A stretch of 64,000 nucleotides of DNA, from the NCBI RefSeq assembly GCF_914484835.1, contig NZ_CAJZAR010000090.1:98305-162304 (forward strand), in the 5' to 3' direction. The first letter of the stretch is position 1. Every line of letters begins with the position of its first letter. The DNA comes from Paraburkholderia tropica. GTDB taxonomy: Bacteria > Pseudomonadota > Gammaproteobacteria > Burkholderiales > Burkholderiaceae. Positions 16,924-26,115 of the stretch are shown here, in pieces. The notes beneath the pieces are model-generated. The model was not told the DNA's origin. It ran no database searches and saw only the letters and a list, made by a program, of their open reading frames with translations. A program made the position numbers and the translations under genes.

Positions 16924-16947
16924 CACTCCCGCTGTCGATCCAGTCGA

Positions 16948-18750
16948 TTAATCGTCCGAATCGTCGTCATCCTCTTCGGCGGACGCCGGCGGCTTGCCGT
17001 ACTTCTTCAGCAGATCGGCCTTGAAGCCGTCGAGCGTGGGCTCGTTCTCGCAGAGGCTGTAGAGCGCCGCGAGCTGCGTCGGCCAGTCGTGCAGTTCCTG
17101 CGCGAAAATCTTCAGGCGCTCGACCGTGTCGAACGCGCCTTCCGTATTGCCGTCGAGCGCCTGCAGCACCGCATAGCGGCGCAGCACCGTTTCGCCCGGC
17201 AGCAGCGCAATCGCGCGCTGATGCGCGGCGAGCTTGGCGGGCAGATTGGCGGCGTTCATCGGCATCAGCGTGGCCATGCCGTAGTCGCCCCACGCGCTGA
17301 ACAGCAACGACGGTTCATCGGCGTATTGCTGCGCCGGATGCGAGCCGTAGTAAAGCACTTCGGCGCGGTTGTAGTCGCGCATCACCGGCCACAGCGACGC
17401 GATACCGCCGAACACCACCACTGCGTACACGCCCATCACGAGCGTCGGCGGCACGATGCGCAGCCGCTTCGTGTCGAACAGGCCGAACACGAACATCGCG
17501 GGCAGCAGGAAGAACATGTACTGCTGCGGATATTCGACGAGCGCGTGCATGACGAGCGCGCCGATCAGCATGAAGCCGAAGATGCGCTCCGGCGTATGCG
17601 GCGCGAGCAGCGAGCGCACGAACCACGCGAGCAGCCCGATCACGACGATCCCGCAGCCGACCACGCCGGTCTTGGCCAGCAGGTCGATGAAGATATCGTG
17701 CGAGTTGTTGGCGATCTCGACGCCGCCGAGCGTGCGCGCGAGTTCGAACTGGTGGATCGGGAAATCGCCCCAGCCCACGCCCAGCAGCGGATGCGCCTTG
17801 AACATCGCAAGACCGTAGTGCCACAGCGCGAGGCGCGGCGCGATCTGGCTCGCGTCCTTCATGCGGTCGGCGGCCGACTGGTCGAGCTGAAGCTGATAGT
17901 GCACGTTGGCCCAGCGCACGAACGCGTTCATGCCGAAGAAGATCACCGCCAGCACCACCGGCACGATCCACGCGCGCGCCCCGCCCTTCATGCTCGCCGC
18001 GCCGTCTTCGGCGCGCACGCCGCGCGACGCCGACAATGCCATCCAGAGCCCCGCCACGACGATCACCGCCATCTGCAGCCACGGTCCGCGCGACACGGTG
18101 AGCGCGAGGCCGCCCGCATAGATCGCCGACAGCACGCCCCAGAGCAGCACGTTCAGACGGCGCGTCTGCACGAGATAGAGCGCCGCCGCCATCGCGAAGG
18201 CGATGTAGGTGGCGAGGTGGTTCGCCTGCGCCATATTGCCGAACGGCCGGCGCTGGAACTGCACGTTATAGGCGACGACGAGCGGCGTGACCTTGGTTTC
18301 CAGATGCAGCAACTGGATGACCTGGCAGAACACCGAAAACAGGCCGCCGATCACGAGCGCCCACGAACCCCACACCACGGCGGTGCGCACGAGCCCGACG
18401 CGGGCGATGCCGTAACCGGCGAGCACGGCCATCAAGGCCGCCAGCAGATAACCGGCGCCGAGCCAGTTCATCGACGGCTGCGCGACGTGCAGCACCGCGG
18501 TCTGCACGACGAGCAGCAAGCCGAAGCCGAACGGCACCAGCGCGACCGCGGGCACTGCAAAGTCGACGACAGGCCGCGCGGAGCGCACCAGCATCCAGAC
18601 GCCCGCGCCCACCAGCAGGTAGAGCGCCAGCGCGGTGAATTCGGCGTAGAACGTCGGGATCGGATAGGTGTGGTTGACGACCGCATAAGGCAGCGTCAAC
18701 GCAAGAGCCAGCAAGACGAACGTAAGGTAGCGCGCAAATGGAGAAGGCAT
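16948..18750 (-). CDS. pglL: PglL-type O-oligosaccharyltransferase (Wzy/O-antigen ligase family)
   Basis: A 600-residue polytopic inner-membrane protein that should transfer lipid-linked glycans to Ser/Thr of periplasmic proteins. About 11-13 hydrophobic segments are visible. The Wzy_C signature region has YNVQFQRRPFGNMAQANHLATY, the large periplasmic loop has LLGVGWGDFPIHQFE, and the C-terminal soluble part (from about residue 450) resembles the Wzy_C_2 domain and ends in an Asp/Glu tract. The QANHLA and pilin-adjacent position are typical of PglL and not of WaaL. Start at 18750 (MPSPFARYLTF). It lies 229 bp after the pilin gene on the same strand, so pilin is a likely substrate. Confidence 0.85.
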   Translation of the reverse strand: MPSPFARYLTFVLLALALTLPYAVVNHTYPIPTFYAEFTALALYLLVGAGVWMLVRSARPVVDFAVPAVALVPFGFGLLLVVQTAVLHVAQPSMNWLGAGYLLAALMAVLAGYGIARVGLVRTAVVWGSWALVIGGLFSVFCQVIQLLHLETKVTPLVVAYNVQFQRRPFGNMAQANHLATYIAFAMAAALYLVQTRRLNVLLWGVLSAIYAGGLALTVSRGPWLQMAVIVVAGLWMALSASRGVRAEDGAASMKGGARAWIVPVVLAVIFFGMNAFVRWANVHYQLQLDQSAADRMKDASQIAPRLALWHYGLAMFKAHPLLGVGWGDFPIHQFELARTLGGVEIANNSHDIFIDLLAKTGVVGCGIVVIGLLAWFVRSLLAPHTPERIFGFMLIGALVMHALVEYPQQYMFFLLPAMFVFGLFDTKRLRIVPPTLVMGVYAVVVFGGIASLWPVMRDYNRAEVLYYGSHPAQQYADEPSLLFSAWGDYGMATLMPMNAANLPAKLAAHQRAIALLPGETVLRRYAVLQALDGNTEGAFDTVERLKIFAQELHDWPTQLAALYSLCENEPTLDGFKADLLKKYGKPPASAEEDDDDSDD

Positions 18751-18979
18751 GGGGATCGGGGGCGTCAGCAACGGCGCACTATACAAAACTTTTCCGTCCC
18801 TGTGCGGGCGGCGGCGAAGCAAATGCCGCCCGCACACTCGCCAGCTTCCGTTCAGTTGCCGCTCAGCTGCCGTTTTTGCGCGGGCTTGGTGCATTTTGTT
18901 CATGCGCCTCGCTCGCGCATCGGGCTCAGGCGCGCTGCTCACGTGAAGGGCTCACATCATAGCCTCACCGGCGCACGCC

Positions 18980-19615
18980 TCACGCGCGGCACTCCGGCGG
19001 CGCGAGCTTGGCGGGCAGCGTGGCCGCATCGGCCGGCGCCGGCCCCGCACCCGGCGCGCCGAGCGACGAAGCCGTCTTGCCGCCCGCGAAGCATTCCCAC
19101 GTGAGCGTGCCGCCCTGCACCGCGCCCTGCGCGAGCGCGACGCGCGCGGTAGGCGCATCGGCGTTGTCCGGCACCGATGGCACGAGCACGAGCGTGTTGC
19201 TGCCCTCGGGCGCGATACGCGCGGTGAAGCTCACGGTGATCTGCCCGGTTGCGTCGTCCACGAGCACCGACGTCACGTTGCGCGTGCCCGGCGGCGCGCT
19301 GTAGCCCGCGTCGAAGGCATTGCCGCTCGCGGCGTTCTCCGCCACCGCGAGGCGCGCCGAGGCGGCGAGCGCCAGGCCCTCGCCCACGCGGCTGCGCGCG
19401 AGATAGTCCTGATAGGCAGGAATGGCATAGGCCGCGATCACGCCGACGATCGCGAGCACGATCATCAGCTCGATGAGGGTGAAGCCGCGCGCGGCGCATG
19501 CGCGCACGAAGCGGACAAAGCGTAGAACATGCGCGAACCGCGCGACCGGGGCGAATCGATGTGCGGCCAGCGCGTTGCGCGCGAAGGCCGTCGAGGCAAG
19601 CAGGGAAACGATCAT
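18980..19615 (-). CDS. Type IV pilin / pseudopilin with long leader
   Basis: The mature part begins FTLIELMIVLAIVGVIAAYA after G44: the prepilin peptidase site G|F, Glu at position +5 and the hydrophobic alpha1-N helix typical of type IVa pilins. The globular part has one Cys pair, WECFAGG and PPECRA, which would close the C-terminal D-region. The tail is Ala/Pro-rich, a possible glycosylation region. An ATG at 19615 with AGGAG eight bases upstream predicts a 44-residue, Arg-rich leader. A GTG at 19507 would give a usual 8-residue leader but has no ribosome binding site. PglL is encoded directly downstream. Confidence 0.88.
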   Translation of the reverse strand: MIVSLLASTAFARNALAAHRFAPVARFAHVLRFVRFVRACAARGFTLIELMIVLAIVGVIAAYAIPAYQDYLARSRVGEGLALAASARLAVAENAASGNAFDAGYSAPPGTRNVTSVLVDDATGQITVSFTARIAPEGSNTLVLVPSVPDNADAPTARVALAQGAVQGGTLTWECFAGGKTASSLGAPGAGPAPADAATLPAKLAPPECRA

Positions 19616-19635
19616 CGTCAGGGCTCCTGAAACGG

Positions 19636-19670
19636 GAAACGCCTGCCACCGGAGGGTGAGCAGGCGTTTC
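19636..19670 (-). repeat. Inverted repeat in the pilin leader region
   Basis: A perfect 11-bp inverted repeat (19636-19646 with 19660-19670) with a 13-nt loop lies about 20 bp upstream of the pilin start, just before its ribosome binding site. No T run follows. It may be a 5' UTR hairpin of the pilin mRNA or an operator. Confidence 0.55.
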
Positions 19671-19787
19671 GATCGTATTGGCGAGCGCTCGCGCGCGGCA
19701 GTCGGCCGGATGGCTTAGGCGCGGCGCTGTCGGCGTGTGCCGTCAGACTCAGCGCGCCCTATCCTGCGCGTGCCGGCATTCAGGCGC

Positions 19788-20498
19788 TCAATGCGAGCCC
19801 TGCGCGCGCCGCGCGTTGCGGCGTCTGAGCAGATGGCCGGCCAGCACCACGAACACCGCGCCCGCCACGCACATGCCGTATTCGGCGACCGGCGTATCGA
19901 GCAGCGGCCAGCGGTCGCCGGCGGGATCGTTGATGATCAGGCCGCCCGCGATCCAGCCGAGCAGCGCCGCGCCCAGCGTGACGATCACCGGATAGCGGTC
20001 GAGCAGTTTCAGCACGAGCTGGCTGCCCCAGACAATCAGCGGAATGCTGACCATCAGCCCGAAGATCACGAGCGCGATGCGATGACGCGGATCGGCGGCC
20101 TCGGCCGCGCCCGCGATGGCCACGACGTTGTCGAGGCTCATCACCGCATCGGCGACGATGATGGTCTTGATCGCGCCCAGCAGCTTGTCCGAGGGCTTCA
20201 CGTCGGCGTGTTCGAGATGCGACGGCGCGAGCAGGCGCACGCCGATCCACAGCAGCAACAGCCCGCCCGTGAACTTGAGCAGCGGCACGTTGAGCAGCAC
20301 GACGGCGAACGCGATCAGCACGACGCGCAGCGCGATCGCGCCCACGGTGCCCCACAGGATGCCGCGCAGGCGCTGCTGCGCCGGCAGATCGCGGCAGGCC
20401 AGCGCGATCACGACGGCGTTGTCGCCACCGAGCAGAATGTCGATGACGATGATCTGGATGACAGCGCCCCAGTGGAGCGTCGCGAAGAACTCGAGCAT
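19788..20498 (-). CDS. TerC-family integral membrane protein
   Basis: A 236-residue inner-membrane protein with about seven hydrophobic segments. IDILLGGDNAVVIALACRDLP near the N-terminus and ADAVMSLDNVVAIAG in the middle are the paired acidic GGDNA/SLDNV motifs of the TerC/YjbE group, which lie in the membrane and probably bind a metal ion. Members are linked to manganese efflux during exoprotein metalation and to tellurite resistance. Only about 40 bp separate the start from the sucD terminator, too short for a yybP-ykoY riboswitch in the spacer. Confidence 0.88.
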   Translation of the reverse strand: MLEFFATLHWGAVIQIIVIDILLGGDNAVVIALACRDLPAQQRLRGILWGTVGAIALRVVLIAFAVVLLNVPLLKFTGGLLLLWIGVRLLAPSHLEHADVKPSDKLLGAIKTIIVADAVMSLDNVVAIAGAAEAADPRHRIALVIFGLMVSIPLIVWGSQLVLKLLDRYPVIVTLGAALLGWIAGGLIINDPAGDRWPLLDTPVAEYGMCVAGAVFVVLAGHLLRRRNARRAQGSH

Positions 20499-20541
20499 GA
20501 ATGCGGGAAGTTAGGCTGCGCGCGCGGAAAAAACGCGCGCC

Positions 20542-20584
20542 AAATAAAAAAGCGAGGCTGCCATGACTGGCTCCCTCGCTTTTG
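20542..20584 (-). terminator. Terminator of the sucCD operon
   Basis: On the minus strand a 7-bp stem (20574-20580 with 20551-20557), strengthened by an inner GCCA/TGGC stem, is followed by six T, then A and three more T. It lies about 95 bp past the sucD stop. The other side has four T, so weak activity on the plus strand is possible. Confidence 0.8.
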
Positions 20585-20677
20585 TTCGGAAACCTCGTGA
20601 AAGGATTCCGCAAGCATAGCAAAAAACGCCGACGCCCCGCGCATACGTGATGCGCGCGGCGCCGCGCTATCTGCAAA

Positions 20678-21559
20678 TTACAGCACCGACTTCAGCAGAC
20701 GGCCCATTTCCGACGGGTTGCGCGTGACCTTGATGCCGCACGCGTCCATGATTTCCAGCTTCGCTTCGGCCGTATCCGCACCGCCCGAGATCAGCGCGCC
20801 GGCGTGGCCCATGCGCTTGCCCGGAGGCGCCGTGACGCCCGCGATGAAGCCGACGACCGGCTTCTTCATGTTGCCCTTGATCCACTCGGCTGCCGTGGCT
20901 TCGTCCGGGCCGCCGATTTCGCCGATCATGATCACGGCGTCCGTATCCGGATCGTCGTTGAACATCTTCATGACGTCGATGTGCTTCAGACCGTTGATCG
21001 GGTCGCCGCCGATACCGACTGCCGACGACTGGCCGAGGCCGAGTGCCGTCAGCTGGGCAACCGCTTCGTACGTCAGCGTGCCCGAACGCGACACGACGCC
21101 GATGCGGCCCTTGCCGTGGATGTGACCCGGCATGATGCCGATCTTCAGCTCGTCCGGCGTGATCGTGCCGGGGCAGTTCGGGCCGAGGAGCAGCGTCTTG
21201 CGGCCTTCGCGGCGCATACGGTCCTTGACTTCGATCATGTCGCGGACGGGGATGCCTTCCGTGATGCAGATCGCGAGATCGAGGTCGGCCTCGACGGCTT
21301 CCCAGATCGCTGCGGCTGCGCCTGCGGGCGGCACGTAGATGACCGACACGGTCGCGCCGGTCGCTTCCTTCGCATCACGCACGTTCGCGTAGATAGGAAT
21401 GCCTTCGAAGTCTTCGCCGGCCTTCTTCGGGTTCACGCCCGCGACGAATGCTTCGCGGCCGTTGGCGTATTCACGGCAGGCGCGGGTGTGGAACTGACCG
21501 GTCTTGCCGGTGATGCCCTGCGTGATGACCTTGGTGTCTTTGTTGATCAGAATCGACAT
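20678..21559 (-). CDS. sucD: Succinyl-CoA synthetase, alpha subunit (ADP-forming)
   Basis: With SucC it interconverts succinyl-CoA and succinate with substrate-level ATP formation in the TCA cycle. The 293-residue subunit starts MSILINKDTKVITQGITGKTG, the CoA-binding Rossmann motif. VVSRSGTLTYEA and the phospho-histidine loop GKRMGHAGALISGG follow. The start at 21559 matches the family; the longer frame upstream runs into the spacer after sucC. sucC is 94 bp upstream on the same strand. Confidence 0.97.
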   Translation of the reverse strand: MSILINKDTKVITQGITGKTGQFHTRACREYANGREAFVAGVNPKKAGEDFEGIPIYANVRDAKEATGATVSVIYVPPAGAAAAIWEAVEADLDLAICITEGIPVRDMIEVKDRMRREGRKTLLLGPNCPGTITPDELKIGIMPGHIHGKGRIGVVSRSGTLTYEAVAQLTALGLGQSSAVGIGGDPINGLKHIDVMKMFNDDPDTDAVIMIGEIGGPDEATAAEWIKGNMKKPVVGFIAGVTAPPGKRMGHAGALISGGADTAEAKLEIMDACGIKVTRNPSEMGRLLKSVL

Positions 21560-21653
21560 GTATTGACCTCTGTTCGCTTGGCGCGCTGCGTCGCGTCTTC
21601 CGCACGGATGCGGAATTCGCGCCGTCACGCACGCCATTCGTATCCGGTGAAAA

Positions 21654-22820
21654 TTACTTGCCTTCGGCAGCCGCGACGACCTTCTGCGCAGCCTCTTCCA
21701 TGCTGTCCGCCGAGATGATCGGCAGGCCCGAATCGGCCAGCATCTTCTTGCCGAGGTCCTCGTTCGTGCCCTTCATGCGCACGACGAGCGGCACCTTCAG
21801 GTCAACGGCCTTCGACGCAGCGATCACGCCTTCCGCGATCACGTCGCAGCGCATGATGCCGCCGAAGATGTTCACGAGGATCGCCTTCAGGCCCGGATTC
21901 GTCAGCATGAGCTTGAACGCTTCCGTGACCTTCTCGGTCGTCGCGCCGCCGCCCACGTCGAGGAAGTTCGCCGGTTCGCCGCCGAACAGCTTGATGGTGT
22001 CCATCGTGGCCATTGCGAGGCCCGCGCCGTTCACCAGACAGCCGATGTTGCCGTCGAGCGAGATGTACGCGAGGTCGAACTTCGACGCTTCGATTTCAGC
22101 GGGATCTTCTTCGTCCAGATCGCGGTACGCGACGATTTCCGGGTGACGGAACAGCGCGTTCGAGTCGAAGTTGAACTTCGCGTCGAGTGCGGTGACCGTG
22201 CCGTTGCTCGACACGTTCAGCGGGTTGATTTCCGCCAGCGACGCGTCGGTTTCCCAGAATGCCTTGTACAGGCCTTGCAGGATCACGCGAGCTTGCGGAA
22301 TCGAAGCAGCCGGCACGCCGATCTTCGCGGCGAGGTCGTCGGCTTGCGCGTCGAGCAGGCCCGTGTTCGGATCGACGATGACCTTATGGATCAGCTCGGG
22401 ATGCTTTTCAGCGACTTCCTCGATGTCCATGCCGCCTTCACTCGAACCCATCAGCACGATCTTTTGCGAGACGCGGTCGACGACGAGGCTGACATACAGT
22501 TCCTGCTTGATGTCGGCGCCTTCTTCGATCAGCAGACGGTTCACCTTCTGGCCTTCCGGGCCAGTCTGGTGCGTGACCAGTTGCATGCCGAGGATCTGGT
22601 TCGCGTATTCGCGCACTTGATCCAGCGTCTTGGCAACCTTCACACCGCCACCCTTGCCGCGGCCGCCCGCGTGAATCTGGGCCTTGACGACCCACACCGG
22701 ACCGCCCAGCTCTTCAGCGGCCTTGACCGCGTCATCCACCGAGAAAACCGGCGTGCCGCGCGGTACCGCGACACCGAATTTCCGGAGGATTTCCTTACCC
22801 TGGTACTCGTGAATCTTCAT
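21654..22820 (-). CDS. sucC: Succinyl-CoA synthetase, beta subunit (ADP-forming)
   Basis: The 388-residue ATP-grasp subunit begins MKIHEYQGKEILRKFGVAVPRG, the invariant start of bacterial SucC. It contains VVKAQIHAGGRGKGGGVKVAK (nucleotide binding), AEINPLNV and DVGGGATTEKVTEAFK with VNIFGGIMRCD, which contact the alpha subunit. It is the first gene of sucC-sucD. The DUF2889 gene ends 51 bp upstream on the same strand and may be cotranscribed. Confidence 0.97.
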   Translation of the reverse strand: MKIHEYQGKEILRKFGVAVPRGTPVFSVDDAVKAAEELGGPVWVVKAQIHAGGRGKGGGVKVAKTLDQVREYANQILGMQLVTHQTGPEGQKVNRLLIEEGADIKQELYVSLVVDRVSQKIVLMGSSEGGMDIEEVAEKHPELIHKVIVDPNTGLLDAQADDLAAKIGVPAASIPQARVILQGLYKAFWETDASLAEINPLNVSSNGTVTALDAKFNFDSNALFRHPEIVAYRDLDEEDPAEIEASKFDLAYISLDGNIGCLVNGAGLAMATMDTIKLFGGEPANFLDVGGGATTEKVTEAFKLMLTNPGLKAILVNIFGGIMRCDVIAEGVIAASKAVDLKVPLVVRMKGTNEDLGKKMLADSGLPIISADSMEEAAQKVVAAAEGK

Positions 22821-22871
22821 GCGTGATTCCCTTCAGTCTGAGAGTTGGAGTGAACTTCGTTTCCGCTGTTG

Positions 22872-23564
22872 TTATTCATGCGCGACGGCGTCGGCCTTGC
22901 CCTCTCGGCCCGGGCCCAGGTCTTCGCGCACGCTGGCGACATCCGCGCCACGCTCTTTCGAACGCGGCACGTGTCCGTACCAGCGCGGATAAAACTGCTT
23001 GACCGTCTCGCCGTCGAACCGCAGCGCGTGGCAGCGGCCGAGCTGGAAAGGCGGTTTCTCGCCGGCGGCTTCGCCGTCGGCGGTCTTGCCGAATTCCGGT
23101 CCTGACGCTTCGCCCGGAGAACCGCTAGACGAATCCCACACTGCTCCGACAAACGCCTGGATAGCGGCCGTCGGCAACACGCCCAACATTTCGGTGAGGT
23201 GCGTGCAGCCAGCCGTGCCGGCGAGGAGCCGGCCCGCTTCGCGGCGAAAGTTCTGGAGGAGATTGAGCCCGATAAGGGCCCGATAGGCGGGATTGGCGTT
23301 CTGGCACTGACCGTCGTAAGGCACCCAGTCGGACGACGCGTGAGCGTCGACGACGTTGAGCTTGCGATCGATCGTGATGCGGAGCCAGAGTTCATGGATC
23401 GGCAAACCGTTGGGCCGGATACCCGATGCGAGCGGCACGTCACGTGGCTTATGGTCAGTCAGGCACGCGTCGATGTCCCACAGGCCGTCCTCGCGCTCAT
23501 AGGCGACCGCCCTGATCGCGCGCTGATGACGCAACTGACGGGGCGCTGGCGGGGGAAGCGGCAT
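22872..23564 (-). CDS. DUF2889 family protein
   Basis: A 230-residue protein of unknown function. The opening MPLPPPAPRQLRHQRAIRAVAYEREDGLWDIDACLTD, followed by LPIHELWLRITIDRKLNVVDAHA, is the typical pattern of the DUF2889 family, common in Burkholderiaceae. No signal peptide or membrane segment is visible. The C-terminal 70 residues are charged and Gly-rich, probably disordered. I start it at 23564 to match relatives. Longer in-frame starts exist (23606, and a GTG at 23627), but none has a clear ribosome binding site. It lies between recX and sucC on the same strand. Confidence 0.78.
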   Translation of the reverse strand: MPLPPPAPRQLRHQRAIRAVAYEREDGLWDIDACLTDHKPRDVPLASGIRPNGLPIHELWLRITIDRKLNVVDAHASSDWVPYDGQCQNANPAYRALIGLNLLQNFRREAGRLLAGTAGCTHLTEMLGVLPTAAIQAFVGAVWDSSSGSPGEASGPEFGKTADGEAAGEKPPFQLGRCHALRFDGETVKQFYPRWYGHVPRSKERGADVASVREDLGPGREGKADAVAHE

Positions 23565-23703
23565 GCGTTGGTAAGACCGGATTGGAAAACTTCCCGAGTT
23601 TAGCATACCGGGTATTTGAGACAGCACCGATCTCGCCAGCCCTATGCGCTCCGGTTATTAAGCTATTTTTGAGCCAAGTGGATCAAATTTACAGATTTTC
23701 CGA

Positions 23704-24912
23704 CTACTCGCCGTCGAAGCCGTCTTCGTAGCTGTCTTCGATGCCTTTGAGAATCTTGCCGATGATCGACATCGAAAAACCGCGCGCGGCAAGAAAACGC
23801 GCCTGACGCGCGCGCTCGGCGGGCGTCTCGGGCAACTGGCCGTACTTCTTCTTCCAGACGGCGAGGGCGCGCGTAAGTTCCGTCTCGCGCAACTGCGTGC
23901 TCACTTCCTCGATGAGCGCTTCGCCCACCGCATGACGTTTGAGTTCGCTGACGATGCGCCCTGCTCCAACGCGCGCAGCGCGGCGGTAGACGACGCTTTC
24001 GGCGAAGCGCGCGTCGGAGAGCCAGCCGTCGCGTTCGAGCGTGTCGAGTAAAGCCTCTAGTTCATCGGCGTTGTCGGTGAACGCCATGAGCTTGCGCGAG
24101 AGTTCCGCGCGGCTGTACTCGCGGCGCGAGAGGTAGCCGAGCGCGCGGCCCTTGAGCGAGCGCTCGGGACGTTGCCGGTTCGCGGATGCCGCGTTGGCCT
24201 TGCGCGCCGCGCGCATCGTCGACGTGCGTTCGTAACCGTCGCCGCCGTCTTCGATCGCTTTTTCGGCGGCGCGCGCCATGTCGTGCGCGTCGAACGATTC
24301 GTACTCGTCGAAATCGTCGCGTCGGCTGGACGGGCGGGCGAAGGACTGCGTGGCGGGAGGCGGCGCGCGGCGCGATTCGGATGGACGCGCGCGAGCAGGC
24401 GCGCGTGGCGATTCGCGGTTGGCGGCGGTCGATGCCGGCGTTGGCGAAGACGATGATGCTGCGGCGCTGTTGGTGCCGGCGTCGCTGCGGGTACTTGCGT
24501 CGCCGGTATCGCTGGCGTCGCTGGCGAGATCGGCTGACGCGTCGAAGAACGCCTCGAACGGCACTTCGAACACGGCACCGCCTTCGTCGTCGAGATCGGG
24601 CGTGGAGGATTGGGGCAAAAGCTGAGGCTCGGAATGCACAAAGCCGCGATCGCCCGAATGGGCGTCGCGGCTTTGCGAGGTAGTACCAGATGAAACTCGG
24701 GCCGAACGCCGGGGCGAAACCCCGGACTGATCAGAAGCAGCAGCGTCTGATGCGGCGGCAGAAGCAGCGGATGCGCCGCCGGGAAAAGCAGAGCGCCGAT
24801 TCACGCCCCGCGCCCCGCTGCGGGCTTCACGCAGAATCTCCGCCTCGCTCGAAGTCGAGGACGAAGCCTTCGCGGCCTCAGGCGGCACTGAGACGAACCC
24901 ACGCTTGCGCAT
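23704..24912 (-). CDS. recX: Regulatory protein RecX with a very long N-terminal extension
   Basis: RecX binds RecA filaments and modulates recombinase activity. The RecX fold fills the last 150 residues: LKGRALGYLSRREYSRAELSRKL, LEALLDTLERDGWLSDARFAESVVYRRA, and the closing RQARFLAARGFSMSIIGKILKG, each a three-helix repeat. The first ~245 residues are Ser/Ala/Asp/Arg-rich and predicted disordered, so the protein (about 402 residues) is over twice the usual RecX length. The gene begins 47 bp after the recA stop. An ATG at 24912 preceded by GAGGTGG was chosen; a GTG at 24936 is possible. Confidence 0.88.
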   Translation of the reverse strand: MRKRGFVSVPPEAAKASSSTSSEAEILREARSGARGVNRRSAFPGGASAASAAASDAAASDQSGVSPRRSARVSSGTTSQSRDAHSGDRGFVHSEPQLLPQSSTPDLDDEGGAVFEVPFEAFFDASADLASDASDTGDASTRSDAGTNSAAASSSSPTPASTAANRESPRAPARARPSESRRAPPPATQSFARPSSRRDDFDEYESFDAHDMARAAEKAIEDGGDGYERTSTMRAARKANAASANRQRPERSLKGRALGYLSRREYSRAELSRKLMAFTDNADELEALLDTLERDGWLSDARFAESVVYRRAARVGAGRIVSELKRHAVGEALIEEVSTQLRETELTRALAVWKKKYGQLPETPAERARQARFLAARGFSMSIIGKILKGIEDSYEDGFDGE

Positions 24913-24959
24913 CACAGTCGTGCCACCTCGTGCCACCCTTCTCGGGCCCGATTCAGAAC

Positions 24960-26036
24960 TTATTCTTCGTCTGCGATTTCGACTTCGCCGGTGTCGGCGA
25001 CACCGTCCGGCATGACGTTCACGCCGAGCGATTCGCGGATGCGGTTTTCGATTTCGCGGGCGATGTCTGCGTTTTCGCGCAGGAATTCGCGTGCGTTGTC
25101 CTTGCCCTGGCCAATGCGTTCGCCGTTATAGCTGTACCACGCACCTGCCTTGTCGACGATCTTGGCCTGCACGCCCAGGTCGATGATTTCGCCCTGACGC
25201 GAGATGCCTTCGCCGTAGAGGATGTCGAACACGGCTTCGCGGAACGGCGGCGAGACCTTGTTCTTGACGACCTTCACGCGCGTTTCGCTGCCGATGACTT
25301 CGTCGTTCTTCTTGATCGAACCGATACGGCGAATGTCCAGACGCACCGACGAGTAGAACTTCAGCGCGTTACCACCCGTGGTGGTTTCCGGGTTGCCGAA
25401 CATCACGCCGATCTTCATACGAATCTGGTTAATGAAGATCACCATGCAGTTCGTCTTCTTGATCGTGCCGGTGAGCTTGCGCAGCGCCTGCGACATCAGA
25501 CGTGCCTGCAGACCCGGCAGCGAGTCGCCCATTTCGCCTTCGATTTCAGCCTTCGGCACCAGTGCCGCGACCGAGTCGATCACGATCATGTCGATCGAGC
25601 CCGAGCGCACCAGCGCGTCGGTGATTTCGAGCGCCTGCTCGCCCGTGTCCGGCTGCGAAATGAGCAGTTCCGGCACGTTCACGCCGAGCTTGGACGCGTA
25701 CTGCACGTCGAGCGCGTGTTCCGCGTCGATGAACGCCGCCGTGCCGCCGAGCTTTTGCAGCTCCGCGATCACCTGCAGCGTGAGCGTGGTCTTACCCGAC
25801 GATTCAGGACCGTAGATTTCGACCACGCGGCCGCGCGGCAGGCCGCCGACGCCGAGCGCGATGTCGAGACCGAGCGAGCCGGTGGACACCACCTGAATGT
25901 TTTCGACCGCATCGCCGTCGCCGAGTCGCATGATCGACCCTTTGCCGAACTGCTTTTCGATCTGCGCGAGCGCGGCAGCCAGCGCCTTGCCCTTTTCAGC
26001 AGTCAGCCCAGCCGAGCCTTTCTTGCTATCTTCCAT
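24960..26036 (-). CDS. recA: Recombinase A
   Basis: ATP-dependent DNA strand exchange, and activation of LexA self-cleavage in the SOS response. The 358-residue protein starts MEDSKKGSAGLTAEKGKAL, has Walker A GPESSGKT at 76-83, the FIDAEHALD and MIVIDSVAALVPKAE (Walker B) motifs, the L1/L2 loops (EGEMGDSL; GNPETTTGGNALKFYSS) and an acidic C-terminal tail (GEVEIADEE). The start at 26036 follows AAAGGACG. A LexA box lies 80-95 bp upstream. recX follows on the same strand. Confidence 0.98.
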   Translation of the reverse strand: MEDSKKGSAGLTAEKGKALAAALAQIEKQFGKGSIMRLGDGDAVENIQVVSTGSLGLDIALGVGGLPRGRVVEIYGPESSGKTTLTLQVIAELQKLGGTAAFIDAEHALDVQYASKLGVNVPELLISQPDTGEQALEITDALVRSGSIDMIVIDSVAALVPKAEIEGEMGDSLPGLQARLMSQALRKLTGTIKKTNCMVIFINQIRMKIGVMFGNPETTTGGNALKFYSSVRLDIRRIGSIKKNDEVIGSETRVKVVKNKVSPPFREAVFDILYGEGISRQGEIIDLGVQAKIVDKAGAWYSYNGERIGQGKDNAREFLRENADIAREIENRIRESLGVNVMPDGVADTGEVEIADEE

Positions 26037-26115
26037 GAATCGTCCTTTGCTATGATGAACGGCGTCTCGTGACGATGCGGGCGTGCTTTTGCACACACAC
26101 GCATGAACGCAGACA

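Noticed and set aside
17089..19104. 671-codon plus-strand ORF over the pglL gene
   Set aside because: His/Arg/Gln-rich antisense translation; pglL on the other strand has clear membrane segments and family motifs.
19507..19615. Pilin start at GTG 19507
   Set aside because: It would give a standard leader but lacks a ribosome binding site, whereas ATG 19615 has AGGAG at ideal distance. Kept as an alternative in the finding.
20499..20541. yybP-ykoY manganese riboswitch before terC
   Set aside because: The spacer between the sucD terminator and terC is only about 40 bases, too short, and no aptamer motifs are seen.
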